This document shows, one piece after another, positions 1 to 9,864 of a stretch of DNA of 40,303 nucleotides. Positions within the stretch are counted from its first letter, which is position 1; the number at the start of each line of letters is the position of its first letter. This DNA comes from Phycisphaerales bacterium. Lineage in GTDB: Bacteria; Planctomycetota; Phycisphaerae; Phycisphaerales; SM1A02. Position numbers and translations under genes: made by a program. The stretch covers positions 1 to 40,303 of the forward strand of contig SIAD01000017.1 in the NCBI GenBank assembly GCA_009691915.1, written 5' to 3'. Under the pieces are notes generated by a model. That model worked only from the letters and a program-made list of their open reading frames with translations. It ran no database searches and had not been told where the DNA came from.

Positions 1-11
1 ACCATCATCAC

Positions 12-482
12 ATGAATCCAACCATACCAGCCATCTCCGACGCACTCATTGGAGCCCTCTGTTGTGGCTTTCTGATTCTTGCCGCCTTCAAGATCATCGT
101 CTGCGTAACCTGCGCGAAGGCACTCAAGCGCGTTCCCGAACAACATCGAATGATGTCGCCCGCGCTCGTTTGGCTCTAGATAACTCCATTCATCGCCCTC
201 AATGTCCCGGGATCAATCCGCGCCGCGCTGGTCGCTCGGGGACGCAGCGACGAGGGCAGCTGCGGTCGCGGTGTCGGTCTCGCGTCGGCGATCTGCGGTG
301 CAGCGGCTGGCGTGTTCGGCGTGAAGAGCCAAGTGTCGCAGTTCGCCATAGTCGTTTCGGCCCAACCACCCGGTGGCAGCGTCGATCCGGTCGTAATCGC
401 CCTCACCTTCGGATGGATTGTTCTCGCCATCATCTTCCTGGTGATGATCTCGGCCCAGTCGAAACTGATCGAGTCGAAGTAG
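12..482 (+). pseudogene. Small membrane protein gene interrupted by in-frame TAG
   Basis: The frame opens with ATG at 12 and runs to TAG at 480-482, but a TAG at 177-179 (codon 56) cuts it. Reading stays in the same frame on both sides, so this is a nonsense change and not a frameshift. The first part (55 residues) has a hydrophobic segment near residues 10-33. The second part has Gly/Ser/Asp-rich residues around a CGRGVGL stretch and ends in a hydrophobic helix (FGWIVLAIIFLVMISA). From memory, planctomycete proteins of this type read WLLLIP followed by a conserved D-CGRG-GL block, so the stop falls where a Leu codon (TTG) would be expected. The 3' end faces the MFS gene 11 bp away. No function is known. 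It could be a recent pseudogene, a sequencing error or, less likely, readthrough. Confidence 0.6.
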
Positions 483-493
483 TCCGGAACTCC

Positions 494-1774
494 TCAGCGA
501 TCAAGCGCGGTGTCCGTCGTGTCCTTCATAGGAATGAGCACTGCGAGGCACAGCACTCCGAGCGCCCCCATCCAGATCTCAGGCGCCCACACGATCCCGT
601 GCCCCGTGACAAGCCACGAGTACAGCAACGGCGCCGTGCCACCGACCAGCGCGAGCGTCACGCTGTAACTGAAGCTCATGCTCATCACTCGGCTGGCCAC
701 GGGGAACAGCTCGACCACGAGCGCGCCCTGCAGGCCCAGATGCATCGCCAGCGGAATGCCCATCACCACGAGGCCGACAAAGAAGAGCGTCTGCGTGCCA
801 TCGGCGAAGGCGTAGTGGGCCGGTATGAGCGCCGCCAGCAGCGCAACGGTCACGACGAGTGCGGCCCTTTTCCTCCCCAGGAGATCGCTCAACCATCCGC
901 CGGCGACCTTGGAGCACGCGACAATGGCGAGCCCTGCAGTCGCGATGGCCTGAATCCCTGCAGCGTTGGCCAGATCGCGCGCCTTAGCCGCCTCCACCTG
1001 TGCCGTCACCGTGAAATAGAGCGCGGCATTCGAGACAGCGATGATTCCAAAGAGCCGGAGCATCGCCTTCCAATCTGTAGCGAACGCCTTTGAAAGCGTC
1101 GGCCTCAGTTGCGCGCTCAGTCGCGACTCTGCGGTTTCATGGGCGTTGCGCCTCACCCACCAGCCGAACGCGGCGAACACGACGCTCGCTCCCAGGGGAA
1201 CGCGCCAACCCCAGTCGTTCATCGTCTCGTGGCCGAGCGCGTAGGTGCTCAGCGCGACGGCTCCCGAGCCGAGCACGAATCCCAGACTAGTTCCGAACGC
1301 GGTGGAGCTCGAGATGAGTCCGCGGCGACCTCGCTTGGCCATCTCGGTCGTGTAGACGATGCTGCCGGTGAACTCGCCGCCGAGGGAGATTCCCTGCACA
1401 ATGCGCAGGAGGATCATCAGAATCGGAGCGGCGACGCCGATCGCTGCGGCGGTGGGCAAGAGTGCCATCGCCAAAGTAGAGGCCGCGATCAGCACGATCG
1501 AGAGCGTCAGCAGCGCGCGCCGTCCATGCAAGTCGCCGTAGCGCCCGAGCACCAGGCCTCCGATGGGTCGGGCGACAAATCCAACCGCGAAGGTTGCGAA
1601 CACCAGCATCTGCTGTGTCAGCGGGTCCTCGTTGGGGAAGAACTGTGCGCCGATGGGGATCGCGAGATACCCGTACACCGAGAAGTCGTACCACTCGAGC
1701 ATGTTGCCGACGAGACCTGCAGAGACCGTCCGCCACACCGGTTGCGGCGCAGTCGGTGTGGAAGTGTTCGACAT
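494..1774 (-). CDS. MHS-family MFS transporter (proton symporter type)
   Basis: This is a 426-residue inner-membrane permease with about 12 hydrophobic segments. The N-terminal block [16 protein letters not shown] and the loop [13 protein letters not shown] after the second membrane span are typical of the metabolite:H+ symporter branch (ProP, KgtP, ShiA), which imports osmolytes or organic acids with protons. The second cytoplasmic loop carries [10 protein letters not shown]. The substrate cannot be read from the sequence. The ATG at 1774 (MSNTST) was chosen because it starts just before the conserved region. In-frame ATGs also exist at 1792 and 1834, but the last would collide with the start codon of the divergent thioredoxin gene. 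No clear Shine-Dalgarno site precedes any of the three. The gene stands alone on its strand. Confidence 0.85.
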   Translation of the reverse strand: MSNTSTPTAPQPVWRTVSAGLVGNMLEWYDFSVYGYLAIPIGAQFFPNEDPLTQQMLVFATFAVGFVARPIGGLVLGRYGDLHGRRALLTLSIVLIAASTLAMALLPTAAAIGVAAPILMILLRIVQGISLGGEFTGSIVYTTEMAKRGRRGLISSSTAFGTSLGFVLGSGAVALSTYALGHETMNDWGWRVPLGASVVFAAFGWWVRRNAHETAESRLSAQLRPTLSKAFATDWKAMLRLFGIIAVSNAALYFTVTAQVEAAKARDLANAAGIQAIATAGLAIVACSKVAGGWLSDLLGRKRAALVVTVALLAALIPAHYAFADGTQTLFFVGLVVMGIPLAMHLGLQGALVVELFPVASRVMSMSFSYSVTLALVGGTAPLLYSWLVTGHGIVWAPEIWMGALGVLCLAVLIPMKDTTDTALDR

Positions 1775-1832
1775 GGCTGTGGTGGCGTGCATTCGTTCAG
1801 AGTATGGGAGAGGCCGAAGTACGATCGCGCCC

Positions 1833-3200
1833 ATGCACCCGTCGCTTCATGCCGCGATCCTCGCTCTCCTCGCAACCCACGCCGCGGTCGCACAGAGTCC
1901 GCCGACCGTGCCTGTCAATGTCAATCCCGTTCCTGCAGTCCCCGGCGCATCACCTGCCAACCCAGAGGTGATCCCCGCCATCACGCCGCCGGACACGACC
2001 GACGAGAAGGCCATGAGGATTCATGCACGGGCCGTCGCCGCGGCGAAGGCGCTCACCTCTCTCGACGCCACCGTAACACTCACGCTCGCGGGCAGCGCGG
2101 GCAACATGTCCCCCGAACTCGAGGAGTCGCGTCACACGGTCATCGAATTCTCCGACTCCGAGGTGATGGCCATCAAGCGGCTTCGTATCGACCACTCAGT
2201 TGACGGCACGCTGCGCGAGAGCCTGATCTTCGACGGCACAGAGGCGATCCGCATCGAGTGGATGACGAAGTCCTATCGCATGGCATCGAGTTCTTTCTTC
2301 GCGATCGCGGGCAACCTCCTGGCCGGCCTCCCCACATGGATTCTCGATCAGCGCCCAAGAGACTCGCTGAGCGCCAAAGGGCGCGTCGTGGCGGCTGCGA
2401 TCATTGGCGACGAGACCCTCGACGGCGCGCCATGCGACATCGTGCGCGTCGTTCGCGAGCTCGATATGCCAGGTGCGCCCGAGGCGGGGGATGCGTCAGA
2501 CACGAACGCCACGCCCACTGTCAAACTCCGCCTCATCGAGACCATCGCCGTCGATCGCAATCACGGGACCGTCCGGCGCGCGTCCCAGAAGTTCGAGCTG
2601 CCGGGCATGCAGGATGATGGCGTCGTATCCACCGTAGGCCTGAGCAAGGTGACTCTGAACCCGATACTCGATAGCGCGACATTCAGGGTCGCTGTGCCAG
2701 AGGGGTTCACCAAGGCGGAGGCCGCGCCCGCTGACGCGGACTTCGCCGTCGATGGCCCGCCGCCGCTCGCGTTCAAGGCCGGCGACCGCGCGCCCGACTT
2801 TGCTCTCAAGGATCTCGCGGATCACGAGGTGACGCTGTCGTCGCTCGCGGGCAAGGTCGTGCTCCTCGACTTCTGGGCCACATGGTGCGGGCCGTGTCGC
2901 CAGGTGATGCCGGTTCTCGAGAATCTCCACAAGGAGTTCGCGGGCAAGCCGGTCGCCATCTACGGAGTCAACATGGGCGAGCGCAAGCCAGACGCGGGGA
3001 AAAAGTACATGCAGGACAAGGGGTACACCTACGGATGCCTGCTCGCGGGGGACAAGCTCGCCGAGGCCTACAAGCTGCCCGGCATCCCCACGCTCGTAGT
3101 GATCGGCAAGGATGGAGTCATCACGAGGATCACGGTGGGTGCCGACGCCGACGGTGGCGCGTCGCTGCGCGAGGCGATCAACGCGGCACTCGCGAAGTAG
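1833..3200 (+). CDS. Secreted TlpA-like thioredoxin with N-terminal DUF2092-like domain
   Basis: The protein has 455 residues. Residues 1-21 form a signal peptide ending in AVAQ. A Pro/Val/Asn-rich linker follows, then at about 45-290 a beta-rich domain resembling the DUF2092/LolA-like outer-membrane lipoprotein sorting fold. A TlpA/AhpC-type thioredoxin domain occupies about 310-455, with the active site WCGPC (Cys352 and Cys355) and the cis-Pro loop LPGIPT. Family members act in the periplasm as thiol:disulfide reductants. The fused lipid- or substrate-binding-like domain is common in planctomycetes, but its ligand is unknown. The ATG at 1833 gives the signal peptide, whereas upstream in-frame codons add unlikely sequence. 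fumC begins 9 bp after the stop and is probably co-transcribed. Confidence 0.85.
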   Translation: MHPSLHAAILALLATHAAVAQSPPTVPVNVNPVPAVPGASPANPEVIPAITPPDTTDEKAMRIHARAVAAAKALTSLDATVTLTLAGSAGNMSPELEESRHTVIEFSDSEVMAIKRLRIDHSVDGTLRESLIFDGTEAIRIEWMTKSYRMASSSFFAIAGNLLAGLPTWILDQRPRDSLSAKGRVVAAAIIGDETLDGAPCDIVRVVRELDMPGAPEAGDASDTNATPTVKLRLIETIAVDRNHGTVRRASQKFELPGMQDDGVVSTVGLSKVTLNPILDSATFRVAVPEGFTKAEAAPADADFAVDGPPPLAFKAGDRAPDFALKDLADHEVTLSSLAGKVVLLDFWATWCGPCRQVMPVLENLHKEFAGKPVAIYGVNMGERKPDAGKKYMQDKGYTYGCLLAGDKLAEAYKLPGIPTLVVIGKDGVITRITVGADADGGASLREAINAALAK

Positions 3201-3209
3201 GATCAGTTC

Positions 3210-4625
3210 ATGGCACCAACCGCCGTAGCGCCCCTCACACGCAAAGAGACCGATGCGATGGGGACCGTGATGGTTCCCGCCGCCCACTACTGGGGGGCGC
3301 AAACCGAACGGTCACTCCATCACTTTCCCTTTGGCGAAGCCATGCCGCTGGAAATCGTGCATGCCTTCGGTGTTCTCAAGGGAGCGTGCGCGCGAGTCAA
3401 CCATGAACTGGGGCTGCTTCCAAAGGAACTCTACGACCTCATCGCGGCTGCCTCGAAGGAAGTTGCGTCGGGAAAGCTCGATGCCGAGTTCCCGCTGAAT
3501 GTCTGGCAGACCGGCTCTGGTACCCAAACGAATATGAATGTCAACGAAGTCATCGCCAACCGTGCCATCGAGATGGCGGGGGGGACGATGGGAACTCAGA
3601 AGCCGGTCCATCCCAACGACCATGTGAACATGTCGCAGTCGAGCAACGACACATTTCCGACAGCCCTTCACATCGCGATTGCCACCGAGTTCGAGCGCAC
3701 ACTGCTTCAGGCGCTCAAGCAGCTCCGCGCCGCGCTGCAGATGAAGTCGCTCGAATTCGCCACCATCGTCAAAGTCGGACGAACGCACCTGCAGGACGCC
3801 GTCCCGCTGACCCTGGGTCAGGTGTTCTCGGGGTATGTCGCCCAGATCGATCAGTGCAAACAGGCGATTCGCGACGCGCTGCCCGGACTCAAGTCCCTTG
3901 CCATTGGTGGGACAGCCGTTGGCACCGGGCTCAACGCCCCAATTGGCTTCGGCGAACTGGTCGCCACGCAGCTCGCTGCAACAACAGGGATCGCCTTCAC
4001 CAGCGCGCCGAACAAGTTTCAGGCGCTCGCCGGTCATGAGGCCGCCGCGCAGGCGCATGGCGCGCTTGCGGTCCTCGCCGGAAGTCTCATGAAGATCGCC
4101 AACGACATCCGCTGGCTCTCGAGCGGCCCGCGCTGCGGCATCGGCGAGCTTTCGATTCCCGAGAACGAGCCCGGGTCGAGCATCATGCCAGGCAAAGTCA
4201 ATCCAACACAGAGCGAGTCGATGACCATGGTCTGTGTGCAGGTGTTCGGAAACAATGCCGCGGTCCAGTTCGCCGCCAGTCAGGGCAACTTCGAGCTCAA
4301 TGTCTTCAAGCCGATGATCGCCCGCAACCTCCTTCACTCCTGCGAGCTGCTCGCCGGCACATGTCACGCCTTCCGCGAGTTCTGCGTCGAGGGGATCGAA
4401 GCCAACCGCGAGCGCATCGACGAGCTCCTACAGCAGAGCCTGATGACGGTGACGGCCCTCGCGCCCACCATCGGCTACGACAAGGCGAGTTCGATCGCCA
4501 AGAAGGCGCACGCGGAGGGCACGACGCTCAAGGCCGCGGCCCTCGCGCTCGGACATGTCGACGAGGAAACTTTTGACCGGGTCGTGCGCCCCGAACACAT
4601 GATCGGCCCGCGTGCTGCAGGCTGA
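3210..4625 (+). CDS. fumC: Fumarate hydratase, class II
   Basis: This cytoplasmic TCA-cycle enzyme of 471 residues interconverts fumarate and malate without an Fe-S cluster. The family signature [11 protein letters not shown] lies at about residues 322-332 and carries the catalytic Ser. The substrate-site motifs [20 protein letters not shown] and [11 protein letters not shown] (catalytic His) are all intact. Length fits FumC (about 465). The ATG at 3210 has an AGGA 6-7 nt upstream, in and just after the stop codon of the upstream gene. Aspartase and argininosuccinate lyase share the superfold, but the HLQDA and TGSGTQTN motifs favour fumarase. The 3' end faces the ATP-grasp gene across 22 bp with no evident terminator hairpin. 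Confidence 0.95.
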   Translation: MAPTAVAPLTRKETDAMGTVMVPAAHYWGAQTERSLHHFPFGEAMPLEIVHAFGVLKGACARVNHELGLLPKELYDLIAAASKEVASGKLDAEFPLNVWQTGSGTQTNMNVNEVIANRAIEMAGGTMGTQKPVHPNDHVNMSQSSNDTFPTALHIAIATEFERTLLQALKQLRAALQMKSLEFATIVKVGRTHLQDAVPLTLGQVFSGYVAQIDQCKQAIRDALPGLKSLAIGGTAVGTGLNAPIGFGELVATQLAATTGIAFTSAPNKFQALAGHEAAAQAHGALAVLAGSLMKIANDIRWLSSGPRCGIGELSIPENEPGSSIMPGKVNPTQSESMTMVCVQVFGNNAAVQFAASQGNFELNVFKPMIARNLLHSCELLAGTCHAFREFCVEGIEANRERIDELLQQSLMTVTALAPTIGYDKASSIAKKAHAEGTTLKAAALALGHVDEETFDRVVRPEHMIGPRAAG

Positions 4626-4647
4626 GTCGCACGCCTCGCGCTGACGC

Positions 4648-5940
4648 TCACGCCTCGCGCAGATATCCCCAGGTGTGGAGCCGGTCGGCGTCCTCGTACC
4701 AGCGGTCCCCGATGTCATTGCGGTAGTACATGTCGGGGATCATGATGTTCCTGATGCGCGCGTACGCCTGAGCCTGCGCCATCTTCATCGTCGACCCGAG
4801 GCCGCAGACGACCAGGACGACTCCGGAGGTGCCCGCCACCAGCCACTGAGAGTCGATCTGCTTCACATCCTCGATGTGGACTTCTTCGGGGATCCCCTTC
4901 TTGAAGAGGATGGCGGCGTTCCGAGAGACCGACTGGAATGTCGCGTCGTCGTCGAAGGGAAACGGCGAGACAACAATGCGGACACCAATCTGGAACCCGC
5001 TCTTGACCTTGAATTTCGTCAGAGTCCCGGCCGCCAGTTGGTGGAGAAACTCACCGATCGGGGTAGTGATCCCCTCCTGTTGAATCATGATGGTCGGGTA
5101 GCCGAACCGGGCCGTGAACTCGAGCGGGTAGATCCCCTGACCATTGACGATGCAGTTGAGGTCGATGTACCCGACATACTTTTCGCGAGCGAGCACGCCT
5201 TCGAGCCGCTTGAGGGTCGAAGCGAACAGCCGGTTGGGCCCGCTCCAGAACATCGCCGTGCCCATCTCGCCTGTCGATGGCCCGACATTGCCGGGGAAGA
5301 GCTTCTTGTTTTCGAAGTTGACATTGATCGGCGAGATGAACTCGCGGCCGTTGAAGAACGCGCCAACGGCGACTTCCACGCCAGTCACGCGCCTCTGTAG
5401 CTGAAACTCCTTGATGACATCTGAAAACGACCGCTTGTAGACCTTGAGCACCCGGATCACATCGTCGCCATCGTCCTCCTCACCGACGAAGAGGCGGCGC
5501 TTGACATTGCCCGCCTCACCAGAGGGTTTGAGGACATACCGATCGGGATTGGTACGCACGAACTCGATCGCCTCATCGAAGTCATTGAACTGGCGGTAGG
5601 GGAGGATGTGAACCCCCGCCTCGTGGAGCGCTTCCTGGCCGAAGGCGCGGTCATCTTCGAGCCGGTCAGTGAAGGCCGTGCCGCCGACCACCAGCTTCCC
5701 CCGGGAACGCAATTCCTCGGCGAGCGCCCCGTGTCCAAGCGTGTCGTCGAACACCACGACATCGGCCCAGTTGATGTGTTCGCGCCAGTTGGCCACCTTC
5801 TCAACGAAGCCGTCGCCGATGTCCCGGTCCTTCTCCGAGTCGATGCAGTAGCGGACCGCGTTCCCCTCCTTGGCTACCTGCCAGGCGATGTCGGTGATGA
5901 GCGCCGCGTACGAGACGAATAGAAAGTTGCGTGGCTCCAC
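4648..5940 (-). CDS. PurD-like ATP-grasp ligase
   Basis: The 430-residue protein starts with GTG at 5940, with GGAGGA 5-6 nt upstream. It has an N-terminal Rossmann-like pre-ATP-grasp domain (about 1-105) and an ATP-grasp core with YVLKPSGEAGN (ATP Lys, Gly loop). Further on come GVEVAVGAFF and the metal-binding PLEFTARFGYPT, the counterpart of the E-x-N/R block. The nearest named relative by motif is phosphoribosylamine-glycine ligase (PurD), but the usual GDP-E-Q PurD ending and the N-terminal GARS signature are not recognisable. The stretch GNVGPSTGEMGTAMFW is characteristic of a PurD-like side family. The acyl acceptor is unknown. The gene lies 50 bp downstream of a flippase on the same strand, which may hint at an envelope or metabolite-tailoring role, though this is weak inference. 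Confidence 0.75.
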   Translation of the reverse strand: MEPRNFLFVSYAALITDIAWQVAKEGNAVRYCIDSEKDRDIGDGFVEKVANWREHINWADVVVFDDTLGHGALAEELRSRGKLVVGGTAFTDRLEDDRAFGQEALHEAGVHILPYRQFNDFDEAIEFVRTNPDRYVLKPSGEAGNVKRRLFVGEEDDGDDVIRVLKVYKRSFSDVIKEFQLQRRVTGVEVAVGAFFNGREFISPINVNFENKKLFPGNVGPSTGEMGTAMFWSGPNRLFASTLKRLEGVLAREKYVGYIDLNCIVNGQGIYPLEFTARFGYPTIMIQQEGITTPIGEFLHQLAAGTLTKFKVKSGFQIGVRIVVSPFPFDDDATFQSVSRNAAILFKKGIPEEVHIEDVKQIDSQWLVAGTSGVVLVVCGLGSTMKMAQAQAYARIRNIMIPDMYYRNDIGDRWYEDADRLHTWGYLREA

Positions 5941-5990
5941 TGGGGGTCCTCCGTCGCGGTGCTGCCGCGCCGCAGGATGCTATGCCCCCG

Positions 5991-7547
5991 CTAGTCGTGG
6001 ACCGCCTCCACAGCAGTCTCGGGGATCAGCATGATCCGGCAGAGTCGCGCCCGCACAGGGGCGGGAACAATCGCGAGCATCACTTTCAGCCTCGCGATGT
6101 AGGCGAAACGAAGCAGCGCGAGAGCAATCACCAGATAGATCACGGCACACAGGGCACACTCGATCGCCGCCGTCTGTCGGCCGTCGATTGACAGGAACGC
6201 GATGCTGTCCATCAGGCCCGACGCCAGTCCATGCGTCGCGATCACGGCCAACACCGAGTAGATCGTGGGCGAGTGGAGCTCGAAAGTCACCATCTCGCGA
6301 TCGATCCCGCAACGGCTGAGAAAAGAACGGATCTGAAAGAAGGCGACGACCGATCCGATGGCTCCCACGCCGATGGTGAGAGCGAGTGCGGTCGCTTCCG
6401 TCGGCAGAGCAAGTGCCCAGATCGCCACGAAACCACCGATGCACCCGACTGCCTTGCTCGCTGAGCGCCAACTGAGAATCGACATGTACTCCGTCCACAC
6501 TCGAAGGCCCATCACAGGTCCCTCAAGGAGCCCCTGAATCGTCGGGTACACAAGGAGCACCGTGCCAAGCGTGACCGGCCAGACGCTCGCGGCCCACTTG
6601 TCGCCCCATAGCATGCGGGAGAGCGAGGGATAGATCGTGGTGAGGAACATAAGTGCCAACGGGGCGAAGACGCTGCCAAATGCAAAGGCGGCCTCGATGT
6701 TTTCCCGTTCAAGTTTGGGGTTTCCCCGCGCCCGCGCCGCGTACGGGGCAAGGACGGTGCGCACTGCACCGATGAGCATCAGCACCGGCGCGACCGCGAT
6801 ATTTTTCGCAAAGTAGTAGACCCCAAGTGACGCCACCGGCGCGAAGAAACTCGCGAGGAAGGTGTCGATCTGCAGCGAAACTGTGGTCATGACACTGAGC
6901 ACAATGGGAAGTCTGAGCGTCAGTATCATCGGTCTGATCCAGCCCGGCTTGACCCTGAGGTCATTCCACCCGAGGTCTGCAATCACGAGGACGCCGACGA
7001 ACTGGATCGAATTCCCCACTAACTGGGCGATGCCTAGAGTCATCGGACCCCAGCCGTGGCTGGCGCACCAGTACGCAGCAACCAACTTGGCGACCGCCGT
7101 GGCGATCTCGATGACGGCAAGAGCGCGGAATTGAAGTGCAGCGCCCACCTTGGACCTCTGGTACGCGCCGATCTGGAACACAAACAACGCTGCCGCTAGC
7201 CACAAGAGTGTGGCTCCAAGCGTCGGCTGGTCGTAGTAGCGCATCGCCGGTACGGCGCAGGCCAGGGTGAGCACAATGCCAACAATTGCGAATGCAAGGG
7301 TCGTTCGCGGAAGCCCGCCGCCCATCTGCTTGAAATCGCCCGGCGCCATCGACTGGATGACGAGCTCCGAACCACCTCCGCGAAGAATCAGCGTAAAGGT
7401 CGTGATGCCAACCGCGATCGCAAAAACCCCCAACTGCTCCTCGGTCAGGAACCAGCCGACCACCACTAATGACGCAAGCCCACTCAGGCGCGAGATAATG
7501 CTCGCGGCAGCAGTCATAAAGAGGTTGCTGGACTTATTGTGAGGCAC
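5991..7547 (-). CDS. Polysaccharide / lipid-linked oligosaccharide flippase (MOP superfamily)
   Basis: The 518-residue protein has about 12-14 hydrophobic segments and the layout of Wzx/RfbX-type flippases, starting with the SIISRLSGLASLVVVGWFLTE region that marks the first helix. Such proteins translocate undecaprenyl-linked glycans across the inner membrane. The C-terminal tail (VMLAIVPAPVRARLC) is cationic and cytoplasmic. The GTG at 7547 gives the longest plausible form. An ATG at 7517 is an alternative, and neither has a strong Shine-Dalgarno site. It follows thrC by 56 bp and precedes the ATP-grasp gene by 50 bp, so it may belong to the thr transcript. No glycosyltransferase or polymerase genes are nearby, so the glycan is unknown. 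Confidence 0.8.
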   Translation of the reverse strand: MPHNKSSNLFMTAAASIISRLSGLASLVVVGWFLTEEQLGVFAIAVGITTFTLILRGGGSELVIQSMAPGDFKQMGGGLPRTTLAFAIVGIVLTLACAVPAMRYYDQPTLGATLLWLAAALFVFQIGAYQRSKVGAALQFRALAVIEIATAVAKLVAAYWCASHGWGPMTLGIAQLVGNSIQFVGVLVIADLGWNDLRVKPGWIRPMILTLRLPIVLSVMTTVSLQIDTFLASFFAPVASLGVYYFAKNIAVAPVLMLIGAVRTVLAPYAARARGNPKLERENIEAAFAFGSVFAPLALMFLTTIYPSLSRMLWGDKWAASVWPVTLGTVLLVYPTIQGLLEGPVMGLRVWTEYMSILSWRSASKAVGCIGGFVAIWALALPTEATALALTIGVGAIGSVVAFFQIRSFLSRCGIDREMVTFELHSPTIYSVLAVIATHGLASGLMDSIAFLSIDGRQTAAIECALCAVIYLVIALALLRFAYIARLKVMLAIVPAPVRARLCRIMLIPETAVEAVHD

Positions 7548-7603
7548 GAAGCAACGACTCCGAAACCCCAGAAGTGGATGATTTCACTATCGACGACTGG
7601 AGG

Positions 7604-8914
7604 TCACGAGACGGTGGGAACCGTGGGAAGAGTACCGTCGCCGAGGGAACCGATCACCCGCTCGATCTCCGAGAGGTCGGGGGAGATATCGATGGGGTCT
7701 GGGCCGCCCACGCCGCGGCCGGTCTCCTGGGGCATGGGGTCCTTGAGCAAGTGCCCGGTCAACACGGCCACTACTCGATGGCTCGAGTCGACAATTCCAC
7801 GCGCGACCAGCTCTCGCACACCGGCCACACTCGCCGCGCTCGCTGGTTCGCATCCGACACCGGCGGCATCGATCGAGCGCTTGGCGGCAAGGATGGCATC
7901 GTCGCCCACCGCGAGGACGACCCCGTCTGTTTCACGAATCGCGGCGACGGCTCGATCCCAGGAGGCGGGGTCACCGATGCGGATTGCAGAGGCGATAGTT
8001 TCGGCCTTCACGCGATGGCGGCGGACGAACCCCTCGTCGAAGGCGGCGGCGAAGGGCGCGGCACCGGCCGCCTGGACGCTGATGAGTCGTGGGAGGCGGT
8101 CGATCAGGCCGAACTCCCTTGCCTCTACGAGCGCCTTACCGAACGCCGAGGTATTCCCAAGATTTCCCGCGGGGACGGCGATCCAGTCAGGAGCGTTCCA
8201 CGCGCACTGCTGGAGCATCTCGAAGATGATCGTCTTCTGTCCTTCAATACGGAATGGATTGAGCGAGTTTGCAAGGTAGACACCGAGCTTGGCCGATGCC
8301 TCTCTCACAAGCCGCATGCAGTCATCGAAGTCCCCACGGACCAGGAGGACTCGCGCTCCATACGCGATCGTCTGTGCAAGTTTTCCCGGCGCGACCTTCC
8401 CGTGAGGCACGAGGACCAGCGAGGGGATTCCCGCGCGCGAGGCGTACGCCGCCAGCGAGGCGCTGGTGTTTCCCGTCGATGCACAGGCAACCGCCGTTGC
8501 CTTCACTCGGCGAGCCTGAGTGATCGCGACCGTCATGCCTCGATCCTTGAATGACCCCGTGGGGTTGAGACCTTCGTGTTTCAGTCGCAGCGCCGCGACA
8601 CCGGCGTACCGAGCCACCGCGTCAGAGGCAACCAGTGGTGTGTTACCTTCGGGAAAACTGACAACATCCGCCTCCGCGCCCGGGAGGACAAGTTCGCGGA
8701 ATCGCCAGACTCCCGAGGCCTCGTACGCGGTGGCGCGCAGCGAGTGCGCAGTTACACGACTGTCGAAGAGTTGCTTGAGAGCCTGACCGCGGGCCGGTGG
8801 TGATGCAGGAACGACAGCGAGAGCTCCGTTGCACTCCGGGCAGACCGCGATGGCAAGTCGGTCTCCAAACTCGCGCGAGCACTTAGCGCACTGGACCGTC
8901 AAGACGACACTCAT
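7604..8914 (-). CDS. thrC: Threonine synthase
   Basis: This PLP enzyme of 436 residues converts O-phosphohomoserine to threonine in the cytoplasm. Residues 1-35 form a small zinc-ribbon-like module (CAKC and CPEC pairs), as in many bacterial ThrC proteins of this type. The PLP lysine lies in GLNPTGSFKDRGM, and the phosphate-binding loop is PAGNLGNTSAFGKA. The substrate motif ACASTGNTSASLAAYA is also present. The start codon overlaps the thrB stop codon in an ATGA, which indicates translational coupling in a thrA-thrB-thrC order as in enterobacteria. The C-terminal 30 residues (rich in Pro/Asp/Gly) extend past the conserved fold. Confidence 0.95.
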   Translation of the reverse strand: MSVVLTVQCAKCSREFGDRLAIAVCPECNGALAVVPASPPARGQALKQLFDSRVTAHSLRATAYEASGVWRFRELVLPGAEADVVSFPEGNTPLVASDAVARYAGVAALRLKHEGLNPTGSFKDRGMTVAITQARRVKATAVACASTGNTSASLAAYASRAGIPSLVLVPHGKVAPGKLAQTIAYGARVLLVRGDFDDCMRLVREASAKLGVYLANSLNPFRIEGQKTIIFEMLQQCAWNAPDWIAVPAGNLGNTSAFGKALVEAREFGLIDRLPRLISVQAAGAAPFAAAFDEGFVRRHRVKAETIASAIRIGDPASWDRAVAAIRETDGVVLAVGDDAILAAKRSIDAAGVGCEPASAASVAGVRELVARGIVDSSHRVVAVLTGHLLKDPMPQETGRGVGGPDPIDISPDLSEIERVIGSLGDGTLPTVPTVS

Positions 8915-9864
8915 TCGCTCCTCACAGTCGCGCCGAGCTCATCGATTGAGGCGATCCGCGCCGTGCACTCGAGTCCGGCGCGCGCGTACGCGTCGCTCAT
9001 GGCCTCGCTGACTCGCGATGCCACGGCATGCGAGTCGACGAGCGCGAAGGCGGTCGGTCCCGCGCCGGAGATCGACGCTCCCAGCGCTCCGGCATCAAGT
9101 GCCGCCTGTTTCGCTTGGGCAAATCCCGGCAGGAGCCGTCCCCGCGCCGGTTCTGCGATCCGATCGTCGATCGACCGTCCGAGCAGCGCCAGATCTCCCG
9201 AGGCGCAGGCGGCGACGATCGCGCCAACCTGAGCCATCTGGTGGATTGCGATCGCCCGGGGGATGTCAATCGGCAGTGCGGCGCGTGCCTCCGCTGTCTT
9301 GAGCCGCTGACCCGGAGTTGCGAGAACGATGGTGAGTCCCACTGGGACCACCACTCGGACGAGATCGATCGGATCCAGTGAGCGCACGAGCACAATCCCT
9401 CCGAGAAGTGAAGGCGCAATGTTGTCGAGGTGTCGGCCGGCAACACGCTCTTCGGCTTCGAGCGCGCACGCGGCAAGATCGGTCATCGTGAGGGTTGATC
9501 CGGTGATCGCGTTGGCGGCGACGGCTCCGGCGACGGCGCTGGCGGCACTTCCGCCCAGACCGCCGCACAGCGGAAGGCCCTTGGTGACCCTGAGTGTCAC
9601 GCCGCGCGCTTCGACTCGCCCGGTCCGCGCGGCTACCAGCGCAAACACTGCGCGAGCGGCGATCGCAGCGGTGTTTCGCTCCGGATCGGACGGAAGCTCT
9701 CGATGGCCTGCGTCGGCAACCTCGATTCCAGGAGTGTCACGCCACTCGATGGTGACCTCGTCGAATCCGCCATCGATGGCGCATCCAAGGACATCAAGGC
9801 CTGGGCCGAAATTTCCGATGCTGCCTGGGGCGCGGGCGCAGACTCGTGACACGGGCGCGCTCAT
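8911..9864 (-). CDS. thrB: Homoserine kinase (GHMP family)
   Basis: This GHMP-superfamily kinase of 317 residues phosphorylates homoserine. The N-terminal APGSIGNFGPGLDVLG block and the ATP-binding loop LPLCGGLGGSAASAVAG (about residues 93-109) are classical. The C-terminal motif GASISGAGPTAFAL matches GHMP motif 3. Length is typical (about 310). Start and stop each overlap the neighbouring thr gene by 4 bp (ATGA), so ThrA, ThrB and ThrC are likely made in a coupled manner from one message. Confidence 0.95.
   Translation of the reverse strand: MSAPVSRVCARAPGSIGNFGPGLDVLGCAIDGGFDEVTIEWRDTPGIEVADAGHRELPSDPERNTAAIAARAVFALVAARTGRVEARGVTLRVTKGLPLCGGLGGSAASAVAGAVAANAITGSTLTMTDLAACALEAEERVAGRHLDNIAPSLLGGIVLVRSLDPIDLVRVVVPVGLTIVLATPGQRLKTAEARAALPIDIPRAIAIHQMAQVGAIVAACASGDLALLGRSIDDRIAEPARGRLLPGFAQAKQAALDAGALGASISGAGPTAFALVDSHAVASRVSEAMSDAYARAGLECTARIASIDELGATVRSE

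Noticed and set aside
4626-4647. Repeated CGCCTCGCG between fumC and the ATP-grasp gene as a terminator
   Set aside because: The copies are direct, not inverted, and no T run follows on either strand.
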